DNA of 64,000 nucleotides from assembly GCA_021613335.1 (NCBI GenBank), contig JAJTWR010000103.1:1-64000 (forward strand). The letters are read 5' to 3'. A program made the position numbers and the translations under genes. Source of the stretch: Whitmania pigra (lineage: Eukaryota > Annelida > Clitellata > Hirudinida > Haemopidae). Positions within the stretch are counted from its first letter, which is position 1. The number at the start of each line of letters is the position of its first letter. This document shows positions 34,652-49,689 of the stretch, piece by piece. The notes beneath the pieces are model-generated. The model ran no database searches. It was not told the origin of the DNA and was given only the letters and a program-made list of their open reading frames with translations.

Positions 34652-36561
34652 TCATCCAATGGCAGGGAATCCTCTCAGCCAATTGCAAATAGACTCGTAA
34701 ACGGACTCGTAGTAAGAAGCGTCCAATTTGACGCTGTCGATGGCAAATCGTAACTCGGCCTCCCTGTGGATGTAAACAAGATGAATGTCAATCAAAGTGA
34801 CTCCAAGAATAGAGTAAATAATAAAAATATCAGCTCAAATATCCATCATAATATCTATGATAATATTCATTAGTATTTACAACAATATTCATCATAATAA
34901 GATCCATCATAATATTTATAATAAAATCCATCATAATAATCATAATAATATGCATCATAATATTCCTAATAATATCCATCATAATATTCATAATAACATT
35001 CGTCACCTAAACTGTCCACAGTGTCTAGTGATGTTCCATTTTGGAGATGACGAGCAAAGAGAAGGGAGTTTGAATTCGTCCGTCGAGACGGAGAAACGAA
35101 GGCTAGTGGTCGGCTCGAAGAAGCTAAAAGTTAACCTGGACAATAAAATTAATAAATTAGTAATCGGTTTAGTGATAAATTATATGAAGCAATATTATGT
35201 ATTACATTATTCGCTGACATATAGGCATGAAATCTATGTATGGAATTGTGCCTATACACACTTACACCACCATTGTCATCATCATCACCATCACTACTAT
35301 CATCATCATCCTTACCACCATTGCCAACATCATCATCCTCACAAACATAATCATCACCATCTATAACATCATCATCATCATCATCATGACAGGCACTACC
35401 ATCACTGTCACAACTCACATATCATCGGCCAGGCAGCATATCTCCTCCAATTGCAGAGGATTGACGATGTTAATGAAGTCGACGATCCGCGAAGCTTCTG
35501 AGTGCAGACTGGATACTTGATCAAGAGTCTGGAAGGTGAGATTGACAGATTGATATCACCATAAACATGATATGATAAGTAGGTAGCATAAATTATGATG
35601 ATGATGGTTAATATGAACGACCTTAGGTGAGATTGACAGACTGATATCATCATATACATGATATGATAAGTAGGTAGTATAAATTATGATGATGGTGATG
35701 GTTAATATGAATGAACTTAATAGTTGAAATTTTGAAAGTCAGCAGAAATCTATCGACAAGAGCAACAACATTAGCTTTACGGAGATAAATAATTTACAAA
35801 CCATTAATTAATTACATAATAATTAAACTAATAATTAGCTAACAACTAAACTAAACTAAACTTTATAACTCAGCTAATATTAATTAATATTACAAAGAAT
35901 AGATCCATTGGGAAACCGGCTGAACACAGCATTTTTGTCCAAAAATGGAGTCACAACAAAAACATCGGCCATTCTTTAATGTCTGCTTGAATCATTTAAG
36001 CATCCAAAGTTGCCTAAGCAGAGGTGATTTGTATGTCTATGTGATACTATAATTATCATTATCAGTATCAATATCACTTTACATTAGCTTACCTTTTGGC
36101 CGTAAGCATCCAAGTCATCGTAGTTATGTAATGGACTTTAATCAAATAAATATATAAATAGGCAATAAGCATCTTAAGCAATAACTTAATAATAATAACA
36201 GTTAATAATTAATAATAATAATAACATTAAACTTGACTTCATCCTAGTTATATCAAATCATTTTAATTATGCAACTGACATTAAATAAATAAAAAATATG
36301 CCACAAACAACTTAATTAATAACAACAATAATAACAATTAATAATGATAATAATAAATAATAATAATAATAATGTAAACCAAAACTTCATCCCTAACGTG
36401 TCCAAACACCTTTACATCCAAAGGCAACCTACTTTTACAATCGAGGTCAGGTCATTGACCTTTGACTCGAGAAACTCTGGTGGCAAGAAGTCTTTCAGGA
36501 GGTGTTCTAATTCTGATTCGATCCTCAATTTCTGTGGCATGCCTGCCATCTCTGTGGAGAG

Positions 36562-36637
<76 letters not shown>

Positions 36638-37437
36638 GACAACAATAACAATGACATAAATTGTAAACATAAAAACTAAAACTACTACTAATAATAACAA
36701 TAATAATAATAATACTGATGATAACAATACTTAAAGCACCGCATAATTGTATCATAAAAACTAAACTAAATTATCAATCAATTACTTAACGATTAATTGA
36801 TTCACACAATCCAACCCACCACGGACACAAGCTTCAATGCGGCTCATCGAGTCCGATTCCACTCGGGCAACCTTGATGACCCCCGACCTTGCAGCTGATT
36901 GGTCAAGCAAAAACGTGATGACCCACGAACCCTGGATGACTATGTTGATCTCTTGTTCATCCACCCACTTGACGTCGTAAGAGAGATATCTGGTAATGAT
37001 TAAATAGATTTAATTACTTAATGAATTAAGTATTAATCATGATCTTCATCATCCGCAACATGCATCACTTTACAACTGGCTTTATCAGTATTAATAATAT
37101 TAATATTATCATCATCACCATCATCATCATACTCACTCCTTCATGAGGTTCGAGAACTGACGGACTTGTGAGTAAAATTCCTTGCTCCTCTCCTGGAGTT
37201 CGGAATTCTGCTTTCTTGTAACCATGACGACCAGATTGTCCGAGTCTGGCTTGAGATCTGTTGACGATGTAGTACTACTAATAATAATAATAATAATAAT
37301 ACTGGTAACTTTTATTAGGGTGATAATATTAATTAAAGATTATGATAATTATAATAGTGATGCTGATGATGATAATAATGATTAATCGTAATAATAAAAA
37401 GTGAATTAGTTACTATGAAATGTATTATCCTCAAGTA

Positions 37438-37475
<38 letters not shown>

Positions 37476-40400
37476 CAATGATATCTTAACATTTACTCAA
37501 TGATTAAACGAACACAAGTAGTTAGCTAATTAACTAATATACAAAGTAATTAACGAATTATTACTGATCAATGGTAACAACAGATTAACAACCCTGTGTC
37601 TCTGTAGCTTGGTGGATGGAATCGAACAAAGCCTTGTGACTCTTTTCGAAAGACTTCCTTGAACATGTCAGAGAATCCAGACATCCTTTGGTAACAATGA
37701 TGATGATAATAATAATAATAATAGTAATAAAAATAATAATAAAAATAATGATATTAACTTCTTAACAACAACATATAATGTAATACCACAAAAACAACAA
37801 CAATAATAATAATAAACTACAATAGCAAGAAAAACTAACTCTGAAACTTCTTGTTGGAGGATTTTGCGAGATGGTCGAAGATAGCTGTCCAAAACTGCAA
37901 GACTGAAAAACATCGGTAGTTAACAGCTGTTATGATTAATAATAAGTGCTAAACGAATTAATTAGTATGGCGCTGTATAACCACACTACATTTATATACA
38001 AATTACCAGTAAGTTATATGTATCTATCATTATAAATAATGTTTTAAAGATATTAATATTAAATCATGAAATAATAATAAATTTAATAATAGCTAACCGA
38101 ATGAGTGGCAGTTGACACTTTTGCACACTTCCCTCTCTTCAACAAGCTCTTCGTCGTCCAAGTGGAACTGATAGAAAAGTAACGAATGAAAATCAATCGA
38201 CCAATAAATTAATCAATCAATCATTTAGTGCATTGGTTAATAAATTAAATATCTAATCGATCAATTTTGCAAAATAGATGCTCAATATAACAATTAAGTT
38301 CATTTTTAATGGACCACAAGCATCAGTATCAGGGGCATGTTCTGAGGAAGGAATGGGTCATAAAGATAGCTTATAAAGTAATAATAATAATTAAAATCAT
38401 CAAATCAACAAAAATTAATCAAACTTTTAAAATCAGCCACAACCAATTCAGACCCACCTTCCTCTTTAACCCAGCCAGCCAGTTGACCATGTCTTGGGTG
38501 GTAAGCTCGGTCGCCCCGCTCCCCACATCCCCCTCGCCAAGGGATTCATCGGCCTCGTCTTGCTCCTCTGAATCCTCAAATTCCACCGTGGTAAGGTCCA
38601 TCAGGTTGTCGTTTTCTCTGATCATCTCTTTATAAAACTCCATGAGGTCAAAGTTCTTCCTGTGTTGAGTCATCATTTCTTCATAGTCGTCAGGCCAAAC
38701 ATATTCGCAGGGTTCATCCAGGACGGCCTGTCGGACTCGATCCATCGCTGCCAGCGAATCAGAGAGGCTGTAGGCCGGTTCGCTCGAGAGGGGCAGCCTA
38801 TGATTGGTCACCAAGTGAGAGGAATTAGAACTGATGTTGGACGACGTACGAGCCTCGACGGGTTTCGAAGGTACCACCTCTTCATTGAACGCGACAACAT
38901 CATTATTTGTCCCGTCCATGGTGGTTCCAAGCTTGTCAATAGAGAAATCCAGGAACATGTTATCCGGGGGAAGAACATTTTGGAGGCCCAAGGATGAGTT
39001 GCCAAAATCTGCAGAAAATTTGGGAGGATCGACGCTGAGCTCAACCTGAGAGGGCATTTCAGGTTCATGACTTTCGACCCTGGATTCGTCCTGTTCACAG
39101 TACATGGTGATACCAAGGTTCATCTTCGATATCTCCATTATTCCGAACGACTGTCCCGTGCTTGGAAAAAATTTTGGAATAGATTCATCTATGAAGCTCG
39201 AACACCTCATCGTTGATTCCTTTACTGACTCATCGGCCAAAGCATGACTCGAACTCTCAGATATGGAAAGCTCAGCCACAATGGACTCTTGCCCATCAGC
39301 CCTTATATTCTTGCTTTCATTGACTGTCATGTAGCTGATATCAGTGTTCAAATCTCTGCTTGGGAATAAATTTGGAAGGGGTTCTTTGATAGCACTGGTG
39401 GAAACATGAATTGAACTCTCAACCTTTGATTCAGAGGGTTCACCCATTATGGACTTTCGTCCATCGACCCTGGTACCCCTACTCTCATTTTCGGTCAAGC
39501 AATTGGCATCAGAGGTCACAAATCTGCTTGAAAATGATTCGGTGAGAGAATCTTTGGCAATGGCAGCCAAAGCATCACTTGAACTCCCAACCTTTGACAT
39601 AGAGGGTTCACCCACCACAGAGCAACCCCCATCAACCTTGCTCTCATTGGTGGCCATGAAATCTGTGCCATTGGTCAAATCTCGGCCAATGGGAGGAGGG
39701 GCCTGCTGTACCTTAGGAAGGCAAGTGCCCAGAATCAATTGGGTGATGTCAGATAGGCGATTGGGATCAGAACTGGGCATGTACGAGTCGTCGAGCTGAG
39801 AAGTCTCGCATAACGACATGTCGATTGAGTCTGTCAGCGTGACATTGCCCATGGAAACGTCGTCAACGTTTCTGCTCACATCAGAATCTATTATAGGGAG
39901 GTTTGTAGGTAAGCAGATCAATTTACTCAATCAAAATAATTTTTAAAAGCAGAAAACCGACTGGGTTCAGAAGATGAATCGGTGTTGTTCAGGTATTTCG
40001 GGTACTCCCTGTGAATGTCAATTTCATCACCATCATTATCATAATCACTATCATCATCACTCATTATCAATGTTATTGTTAATTGTCATCAACATCATCA
40101 CTGCCATTATCATAGTCACCACTGCTATCATCATCAACCAGTGTGAAAACTTTATTTTCTGGCTTCATCTTGCATTAATATTTGAGTTGGAAAAAATAAC
40201 TTAAACGCAAGATTTATCTGGTATTCATTTAAAAGATGTCAGTCCAGATAATGACTGCAAATATGTCATTACCACATCACAGCAATGACTATAACATCAT
40301 AAACATCACTACCTTCATCACAAACATCATTACCATGACCACCCCAATCATCATCATCATCATTACCATCCTGATTTTACCTGATCTGTTTAATTGCAGA

Positions 40401-40735
40401 AAAGCTGACCCTTCTTTTTATTTTTTTGCCTCCTTCTGACAACAGGTCATCCTGTGGGACCTCCCCCTTCAATCAAGCAACCAATCAAGGTTAAATCGAG
40501 TTGTCAATCATTGTGGCCTAGATCAATACCTTGAATTGCACTAACAACACCAAGGTTTATAATTGTTATTATTATCATCATTATTATTATTATTACCATC
40601 ACCAGCATCAAATATCTATATCAATAGGCAACAGTATTATACTAATCATAATGTCATCATCATCATCACATGACATCATCATTATATGACATTAGACTGC
40701 TCACCATCTTCCTCCCATCTCTTTCAGTTCGTTTC
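34652..40735 (-). CDS. KNL1: KNL1/Spc105-like kinetochore scaffold
   Basis: Minus-strand exons with consistent phases: 40705-40735 (possible ATG 40718), 40381-40410 or -40413, 39962-40008, 38458-39887, 38098-38167, 37840-37902, 37593-37685, 37137-37257, 36820-36989, 36433-36551, 35419-35528, 35007-35123 and 34652-34763 (stop GFPAIG*), about 831 aa. The second exon encodes VSFSAIKQIREY after Arg, an RVxF PP1-docking motif as in KNL1 N termini. The 1.4-kb exon is Ser/Asp/Glu-rich with about 55-residue repeats built on ESK/ESR..DG..S(I/V)..E.S.S and degenerate MELT-like sites (IDMSLCE, MNLGITMYCE, YMTVNES). Then come coiled coil (RKQNSELQERSKEFYSQVRQ) and a beta-rich end suggestive of RWD modules. 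KNL1 recruits Bub1/Bub3 and PP1 to kinetochores and binds Mis12/Ndc80 complexes. The gene structure is well supported; the name rests on architecture plus RVxF. Confidence 0.68.
35535..35720. repeat. Tandem duplication, period about 93 bp
   Basis: GGTGAGATTGACAGA occurs at about 35535 and 35628, each followed by CATGATATGATAAGTAGGTA and TTAATATGAA. It lies in an intron of the KNL1-like gene just upstream (minus sense) of exon 35419-35528. Confidence 0.9.
36111..36165 (+). mobile_element. 5'-truncated SINE tail with 8-bp target duplication
   Basis: CAAGTCATCGTAGTTATGTA continues ATGGACTTTAATCAAATAAA and an AT-rich end, matching the family tail. TAAGCATC flanks it at 36103-36110 and 36166-36173. 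It lies in an intron of the KNL1-like gene. Confidence 0.8.
36566..36720. repeat. (TAA)n microsatellite in KNL1-like intron
   Basis: About 23 TAA triplets at 36566-36635, then scattered AAC/AAT. It yields spurious poly-Asn, poly-Ile and poly-Leu frames. Confidence 0.9.
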
Positions 40736-43104
<2,369 letters not shown>

Positions 43105-43452
43105 ATTATTACATAACTTATATGAGATTTACTCTCCGTGATATAGGACTGGTTTCATAATAAAAATGTAATTTGAAAGTTTGAATATTCTTGAGATTGC
43201 TGTTGTGTTGTAAAATGGCGATACCATTGCGTATCTGACACTTGTTAGGTTCAATATTACTCAGTTTTATTCATATTATTTTTTTTATTGTAGACAAAAC
43301 ATCCTGCAAAATTTCGAGGAAATTTAACAAGTAGATCTTTTTAAATATGTAAAATAGCATTTTAAGGGCGTTTGAAAACAATCTGGACATCTAGTTAAAA
43401 TTGTTAGCAAATAATATGAAGTTTTTAAAATTACTATTTTATTTTTTGAATA
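43105..43452. other. Polyubiquitin 3' UTR and flank
   Basis: The first 100 or so bases (ATTATTACATAACTTATATG..) recur after the single-unit ubiquitin copy at 47434-47540. AATAAAAATG at about 43159 is a candidate poly(A) signal. Confidence 0.65.
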
Positions 43453-43527
43453 TCGATCATGCCAGCTTCAATAGTTTCTATGGACGCCCACATTACGAAT
43501 GTGGAAGTATAATGCTCAAAATTTATA
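43453..43527 (-). repeat. Orphan inverted fragment of the lectin promoter block
   Basis: The reverse complement reads TTTTGAGCATTATACTTCCA, CATTCGTAATGTGG, then GAAACTATTGAAGCTGGCAT and GATC, matching the promoter block of copies 5 and 6 (58150-58200, 62452-62515). There is no lectin exon nearby on the minus strand. Confidence 0.75.
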
Positions 43528-43689
43528 TGGTAATTAAAAGTTATATTAATTAAAAAAAAATCTTCAGCTTGATCATTCACTATACTATCAACACTTTCAT
43601 AGACTATTTCTCCTGGTATGCTTCAACACATGATTAAATTCAAGTGATCCTTTATTATTAACACTTATAATTGCTTTTCATTTTAGTTA

Positions 43690-44175
43690 TGCTGAGTTAC
43701 GTTTGTGAAGTCTATATTCCCATACAGTTGATCAACTGGATCTTTTGTTTCCGAAATGTGATTGTATCTCCATTTTGCCATTCCCTACTTTTAAAAGCCA
43801 TTCTGCAAATTCTCTATCGGTATCAAGAGCTCGCATGGTTCGAATGAGTATCATAACATTTAGTTCCGACCAAACGTGACGTCTCTTCAAGCAACTGACA
43901 TCATAAACATCTTAATGTAAAAGGCAAAACTTGACAAAAATCACCCCAAACTAAGATGATTTTACTACCAAAAATTTTGAAACTTTTTAAATCTTTGAGA
44001 AGTCTATCTATAGAAGGCATGCACGTAAATTATCGGAGCTTCATTCCACGTTATTCATTTTGAGTCGAGTTGTATTTTAGCTTCCGGCATATTGAGTTTG
44101 ACGTTGTACGTTTATGTGGCATTTAAGATAAGCGGAATTTTAAACACCGATGGTGCAGTTCTTCCATAAAATCAA
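43690..44175 (-). pseudogene. Helitron/Pif1-type helicase remnant
   Basis: Minus-strand frames with stops read FKIPLILNAT, then ITWNEAPIIYVHA, LLKDLKSFKIFGSKIILVWG followed by DFCQVLPF, and MRALDTDREFAEWLLKVGNG. These match, in order, the Pif1/Helitron helicase motifs (Walker-B-like WDEAPM, GDFRQVLPV, and R-x-x-D-x-x-F-x-x-x-L-L-x-x-G-x-G). At least three frame breaks, so inactive. Confidence 0.75.
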
Positions 44176-44941
44176 GTTATAGAGTTGCTGATACTGGATA
44201 TAGACTGATGTCCCTTTTCTCTTACAATATGTAAAAGTGTAGTGTAAACGTAAAACTTTCCGCCATCTAGGAAAAAGAACTTATTCTGACCTTGTAGTAT
44301 CCCATATATTAAATCAATCTCATTCGATTTCTGTCAGCTTTATTTCTTTTTGCTTCTCATTGATTAACTTGCTGTTCAGAATTGTTAGCTATTGAGCATG
44401 TTGGACATAAAGATGTTTTTGCAAGTTAATGTAACTTTTCGCTTAACTGCAAACGTAAATAAATGTATTTTATTAGAACTCAAGAACTTGAAAAAACAAA
44501 ACCTAAAACACGAAGCAACTTTCTCAAAATGTATGTTAAAGCGCGCCCAACGCAGGGGCTGTGGAATAGTCCCTAATTATGTAAATTAATGATACCCAAC
44601 AGAAAACATTATAGTCGGCAGATTATTGCGCAATTGCGTGAATTAATGCGAGTTGAAAGAGCTGAGCAGTGGATTGAAAAGTAATGAATTCAGTGATGAA
44701 AGAATGGTTTTTGAAAGATTTCTGTGTGTTTTAGATGCGTTCTAAGCGATGAGCAACTGAACTGCCGAGCAATTAAATACGATGTAAAGCTAAAATTCAA
44801 AAAATGATGTATCCCGTATATTAAAAATTTAATCAAACTAAATGTAGGAGGAACCACATATCTTAGCGAAATATATATGTATAGATGTAAAAGAAATTAA
44901 TATAAATTAATTTTAATTAATAATGTTAAAAATGTTGTCAC
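44176..44941. other. Upstream region of lectin copy 2
   Basis: 44600-44820 resembles the copy-1 upstream segment at 560-720 (GAGTTGAAAGAGCTGAGCAG, GCGTTCTAAGC). A 65-codon frame at 44392-44589 has no recognisable domain. Confidence 0.5.
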
Positions 44942-45170
44942 TGAGAGAAAATTTATTCCAATCAATACCGCATGAATAGAAACTATAGAAGCTAGCGTGA
45001 TCGTCATTCAAAAATAAAAGTTGTTGCAAATCCATTGTTTGCTTCCTTCGTCTCCAAATCGACACGTCATCTTTTTAAACACTTTCTACACCCCTTTTAA
45101 GATATAACAGTCTGAGAAAATTAAGGCGCAATAATATTTTTAGGCCGTTTTACATTATTACATTTATAAA
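44942..45170 (+). promoter_or_regulatory. Promoter block of lectin copy 2
   Basis: Conserved TTATTCCAATCAATACCGC and CCATTGTTTGCTTC elements. The GAGCATTATGCTTCCACATT motif is missing here. The TATA-like box is TATAACAG (45103-45110), one change from TATAAAAG, then TCTGAGAAAATTAAGGCGCA and the ATG at 45171. Confidence 0.6.
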
Positions 45171-45991
45171 ATGATTTTCAGCATATTATTGATAGCTTTA
45201 CTCAGTTACAGTCTCATGAATATTTCAGAATGTAATATCAGAAGCACATTTCAGATGACACTCGATTGTAACGGCAAACCAGGATGTGCTTTGGACCTTC
45301 CATCTTTAGTTGAAACAGGAGTAAAAACCAAAATCTGGTGTGCAGTGATTTGCAAGATGCAGATGAACTGCACGAGCTTCAGCTACTTGGAAAATAATAA
45401 AACATGTCAGTTGTTTCGCTTCCTTCCCTTCAAGATCATGTCCTATCCTAAATGTTACAACTACTACGTGAGTTTTAGTTTCATTTGCAGATTTTGACAA
45501 ATTGGTATTTTTGAAAGGTTCTTTCGAAAATAAATAAACTGAAAAGAGTGACATTGTTACATTGATGTCTTCTTTGTAGATGCCTTCAAGGATCGTCTTG
45601 CCAAGTAAACTTAGTTTTGCAGTGAATTATTTACTTATTAAGAAGAAAAGAAGATTAATAAAATACGCATTTACTTTAAAGAATATTTTCACTAAATTAA
45701 ACAAATTATTAATTTCGAATTTCAGCAAATGGAAATCTTGCCGTAAAAAGACAAACATGTCAGAGTTCAACAAATGCATTTCCTAAGGTCCAGCATTCGT
45801 CATGGCTGGCAGTGGATGATTTGCATGGAACTTTTGCTTGGATGGCACAATGTTCTGAAACTAAGGATCCTGACGCAGGAGAGAACTGGTTCATGGTGGA
45901 TTTGAGGCAAACTGTTGGCGTCGGTCGCGTCCGCGTTTTGACATTTACGAAAGTTGAAGTTGAATCGTTTTTCTTGGAATTTCGAAACTGA
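45171..45991 (+). CDS. PAN/F-type lectin family, copy 2 (lacks last exon; new C terminus)
   Basis: Exons 45171-45467, 45580-45604 and 45726-45991 (phases 0 and 1). Exon 1: signal peptide (MIFSILLIALLSYSLM) and PAN/apple cysteines including WCAVICKMQMNC. The micro-exon encodes MPSRIVLP. Exon 3 starts the F-type lectin domain (NGNLAVKRQTCQSST, SSWLAVDD, GENWFMVDLRQTVGV). After VRVLTFT the sequence runs straight into what is 3' UTR in complete copies (GAAAGTTGAAGTTGAATCG) and stays open for KVEVESFFLEFRN before the stop. Intron 3 and exon 4 are deleted. The reading frame and splice sites are otherwise intact, so a truncated secreted protein is possible, but half of the lectin fold is missing. 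Confidence 0.75.
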
Positions 45992-47433
<1,442 letters not shown>

Positions 47434-48157
47434 ATTAATACATAACTTATATGAGATTTACTTTCCGTGATATAGGACTAGTTTCGTATTAAAAATGTAA
47501 TTTGAAAATTTAAATATTCTTGAGATTTTGTCTGTTGCATTGTAAAATGTAATTGGTAACATTGTGTATCTGACAAGTGTTTATGCTTAATATAAACAAA
47601 TTAGAGTATTGAGAAGTATTTATATTTTCCAAATGTACAAATAATGCCATTTTTTAAAATTTAGTTTCACAATTTATATAAGTTAAATGTTTACCGTTAG
47701 TGATAATGGAAAAGTTTATCAACATGCATCATTAGTAAGCATGATCTCGTATCTATTCGAAAAACAACTCTGAGCTGGTGGATCGGCATTAAAACGAAAA
47801 TCAACTTGCATCCGAGGAACGTCGGAACGCGATAAATGCTTCTAAAACTAGTTTTATTTTTGGCAATAAGTTCGAGAAGTTTTTGTAGAAACACCCTTAA
47901 TGTGCTAGGCAGATTGTTATTATTACGAATAAAGAGAAGGCATCAGAGCGTGAAGACTCTAATGTGTCTAAATGTAATTTTAGGGTCCCCTGTTGGGAGC
48001 AGTGATTTTAATAAAAATAAAACGATACTAATTTTAAGAAAATGTCGCAGAAACACCCTCGATATGTAGGCAGTATTATGAATAAGTAAGCAACAGTTAG
48101 GAAACCCTGCCCGATTACTACTTCTGGTAGTTCAAGCCATGTTGTGGGCTTGTCATC
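47434..48157. other. Duplicated ubiquitin 3' UTR, then repeat-like sequence
   Basis: 47434-47580 matches the polyubiquitin 3' flank. Around 48030-48085, GCAGAAACACCCTCGATATG and the following GGCAGTATTATGAATAAGTA resemble stretches near 57812 and 62018, upstream of lectin copies 5 and 6. No gene. Confidence 0.55.
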
Positions 48158-48356
48158 AATTTCTAGTTTTTCTAGGTTCTCCAGCGGAGGACGTTGATGT
48201 AAAGCTATTTTTGTAAACTAGGGGTGCCTGGACTTGTCCTGACTACTCCGGCGCGTTGACCCGGTATTGCAGTACAACCAGGAACGGCTTTGAAACTGAG
48301 CAGGTAGTCCTGCTCCGTCCTAATCATCTAGTTATGCAATGGACGTTAATTAAAAC
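48158..48356 (+). mobile_element. SINE, head type A with shared tail
   Basis: About 200 bp are repeated in inverted orientation at 52692-52898. The head includes TTGTAAACTAGGGGTGCCTG and GGTATTGCAGTACAACCAGG; the tail is GTCCTAATCATCTAGTTATG and CAATGGACGTTAATTAAAAC. The head origin is not identified. Confidence 0.75.
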
Positions 48357-48367
48357 ACACACAGAAA

Positions 48368-48490
48368 CCCTGCCCGCATGGCCTAACGGTTAAGGCTGCT
48401 CCTCTCACTATGGCAGCACGGGGTTCAAACCCCGCTGCGGGTGCACCGTCCTAATCATCTAGACATGCAACGGACGTTAATAAAACATTA
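48368..48490 (+). mobile_element. SINE, tRNA-derived head (type B) with shared tail
   Basis: GCCCGCATGGCCTAACGGTT to CTGCGGGT forms a tRNA-like acceptor stem (7 pairs, one G-U) and a 4-bp D stem, with A box TGGCCTAACGG and B box GGTTCAAACCC. The anticodon stem is not paired and the T stem is imperfect, so this is a tRNA-derived SINE head and not a functional tRNA. It runs straight into GTCCTAATCATCTAGACATG and CAACGGACGTTAATAAAAC, the same tail as the type A SINE. Confidence 0.8.
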
Positions 48491-48539
48491 TATGAAACCC
48501 TGTCCTGGGGTTGAATTATCGCTCAAACAACATAAGTTC

Positions 48540-49426
48540 TTCTAATATCGGAAGTGTAGACGAGGACGGTTTCCGAGTCGTCGAGAGTCGAAAACGCAGG
48601 AGTCATTAACGGTTGAGGAGGCTCCGAAAGTGAAAGCAACGAAGGTCTTCTTCAAAACGGAGACGGGTAAGCTGAACACAGCCAGGGTTCAGCGTCAGGT
48701 TAGTGAATTAGTGGGCAGGAAAGATGTGAAGATTATTTCTCGTAATAATCTTCTCATCGTTCTAGCCAAGAATGATGCTGAGATAGAGACACTATCTCAA
48801 GTTAAAGTGTTGGACGGTGTTTCGGCCAGGCCCCGCGTGGCGGCTAAGCCGAAATATTGCATTATCGCCGTCCCCTCCGGTGTCGATAATGAGACCATAG
48901 TGGAATGCACTGGCTGCGAATGTGCAACAAGAGTCCTTAAGAATGTCGGAGGAAAGAAGGAGGCCTCTTCTGTGGTCATCCTTAGTTTTAATGGTAAGGT
49001 CCCTGAGAAAGTGAAGATTGGCTACCTTAGTTTTAAGGTCAGACCTTATATAAGGGAGCCAATAACAATTGCTATCAGTGCAATGGTTATGGTCACATAG
49101 CCACAAATTGCACTGGTAAGATAAGGTGTCCCAGATGCCTGGGAGAGCACTCTCTGAAAGAGTGCCTGAATAAGGAGATCGACTTGCAAGAGCACCAGCC
49201 ACCACACTGGACAAGCTGCCCGCAACGTAAGATAGCTAAGGAAGCTATTATGCTGAGAGCTACGAAGCATATAAGTTATGCTGAAGCTGTTGAGGCGGCC
49301 ACGAGTAAGATCGCGAGAACTGAGACAGCCCCAATACCCTCTGTTTTGGAGTCGACTCCTGCTGACTCAAATGTCAAACAGGCAGACCCCTCCGAAACAA
49401 AAAGAGACCAATTCGTTGTAAGATAA
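48540..49426 (+). pseudogene. LINE ORF1 (gag-like, CCHC zinc knuckles), frameshifted
   Basis: The first frame (48630-49100) holds a Lys-rich N-terminal region (KATKVFFKTETGKLNTARVQ) and PSGVDNETI. After a shift near 49050 the second frame reads NCYQCNGYGHIATNC (C-x2-C-x4-H-x4-C), CPRCLGEHSLKEC and CPQRKIAKEAIMLRATKHIS followed by YAEAV. This order (knuckles, CP-x-RK, ISYAEAV) is typical of ORF1 in Jockey/I/CR1-like LINEs. No ORF2 follows and one frameshift breaks it. Confidence 0.8.
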
Positions 49427-49689
49427 AAAATTTGATTTAATAAATAAAACTAGTAAATTCAATCGCCAGAGTTTCAAAATTTTATTGTTCCCAATAAATA
49501 TCGGAACTTTGTTGTTTTTATGCATGTTTAATAATGGCAATAATAATTAATTGAAGACAATTCAACAAGCAATCCCTGTGGAGAATATGTTTCCCTTAGA
49601 TAACGAACACCTAAAGAGTGTTGTTTTTATTTTGATTAAATCACAACTCGCCAGAGGACCAAAAATTATATGTTGCGCTGGAACATTAA

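Noticed and set aside
36093..36128. Additional KNL1 exon (YDDLDAYGQK) ending at the GTAAGC donor
   Set aside because: Most of it is SINE sequence bounded by an 8-bp target duplication, and no acceptor gives a matching phase; exons on both sides join in frame without it.
38662..39799. Several plus-strand frames of 71-116 aa
   Set aside because: They are shadows of the 1.4-kb minus-strand KNL1-like exon.
48368..48442. Functional tRNA gene
   Set aside because: Acceptor and D stems and both promoter boxes are good, but the anticodon stem does not pair, position 33 is not T, and the T stem is off by two; it continues into a SINE body.
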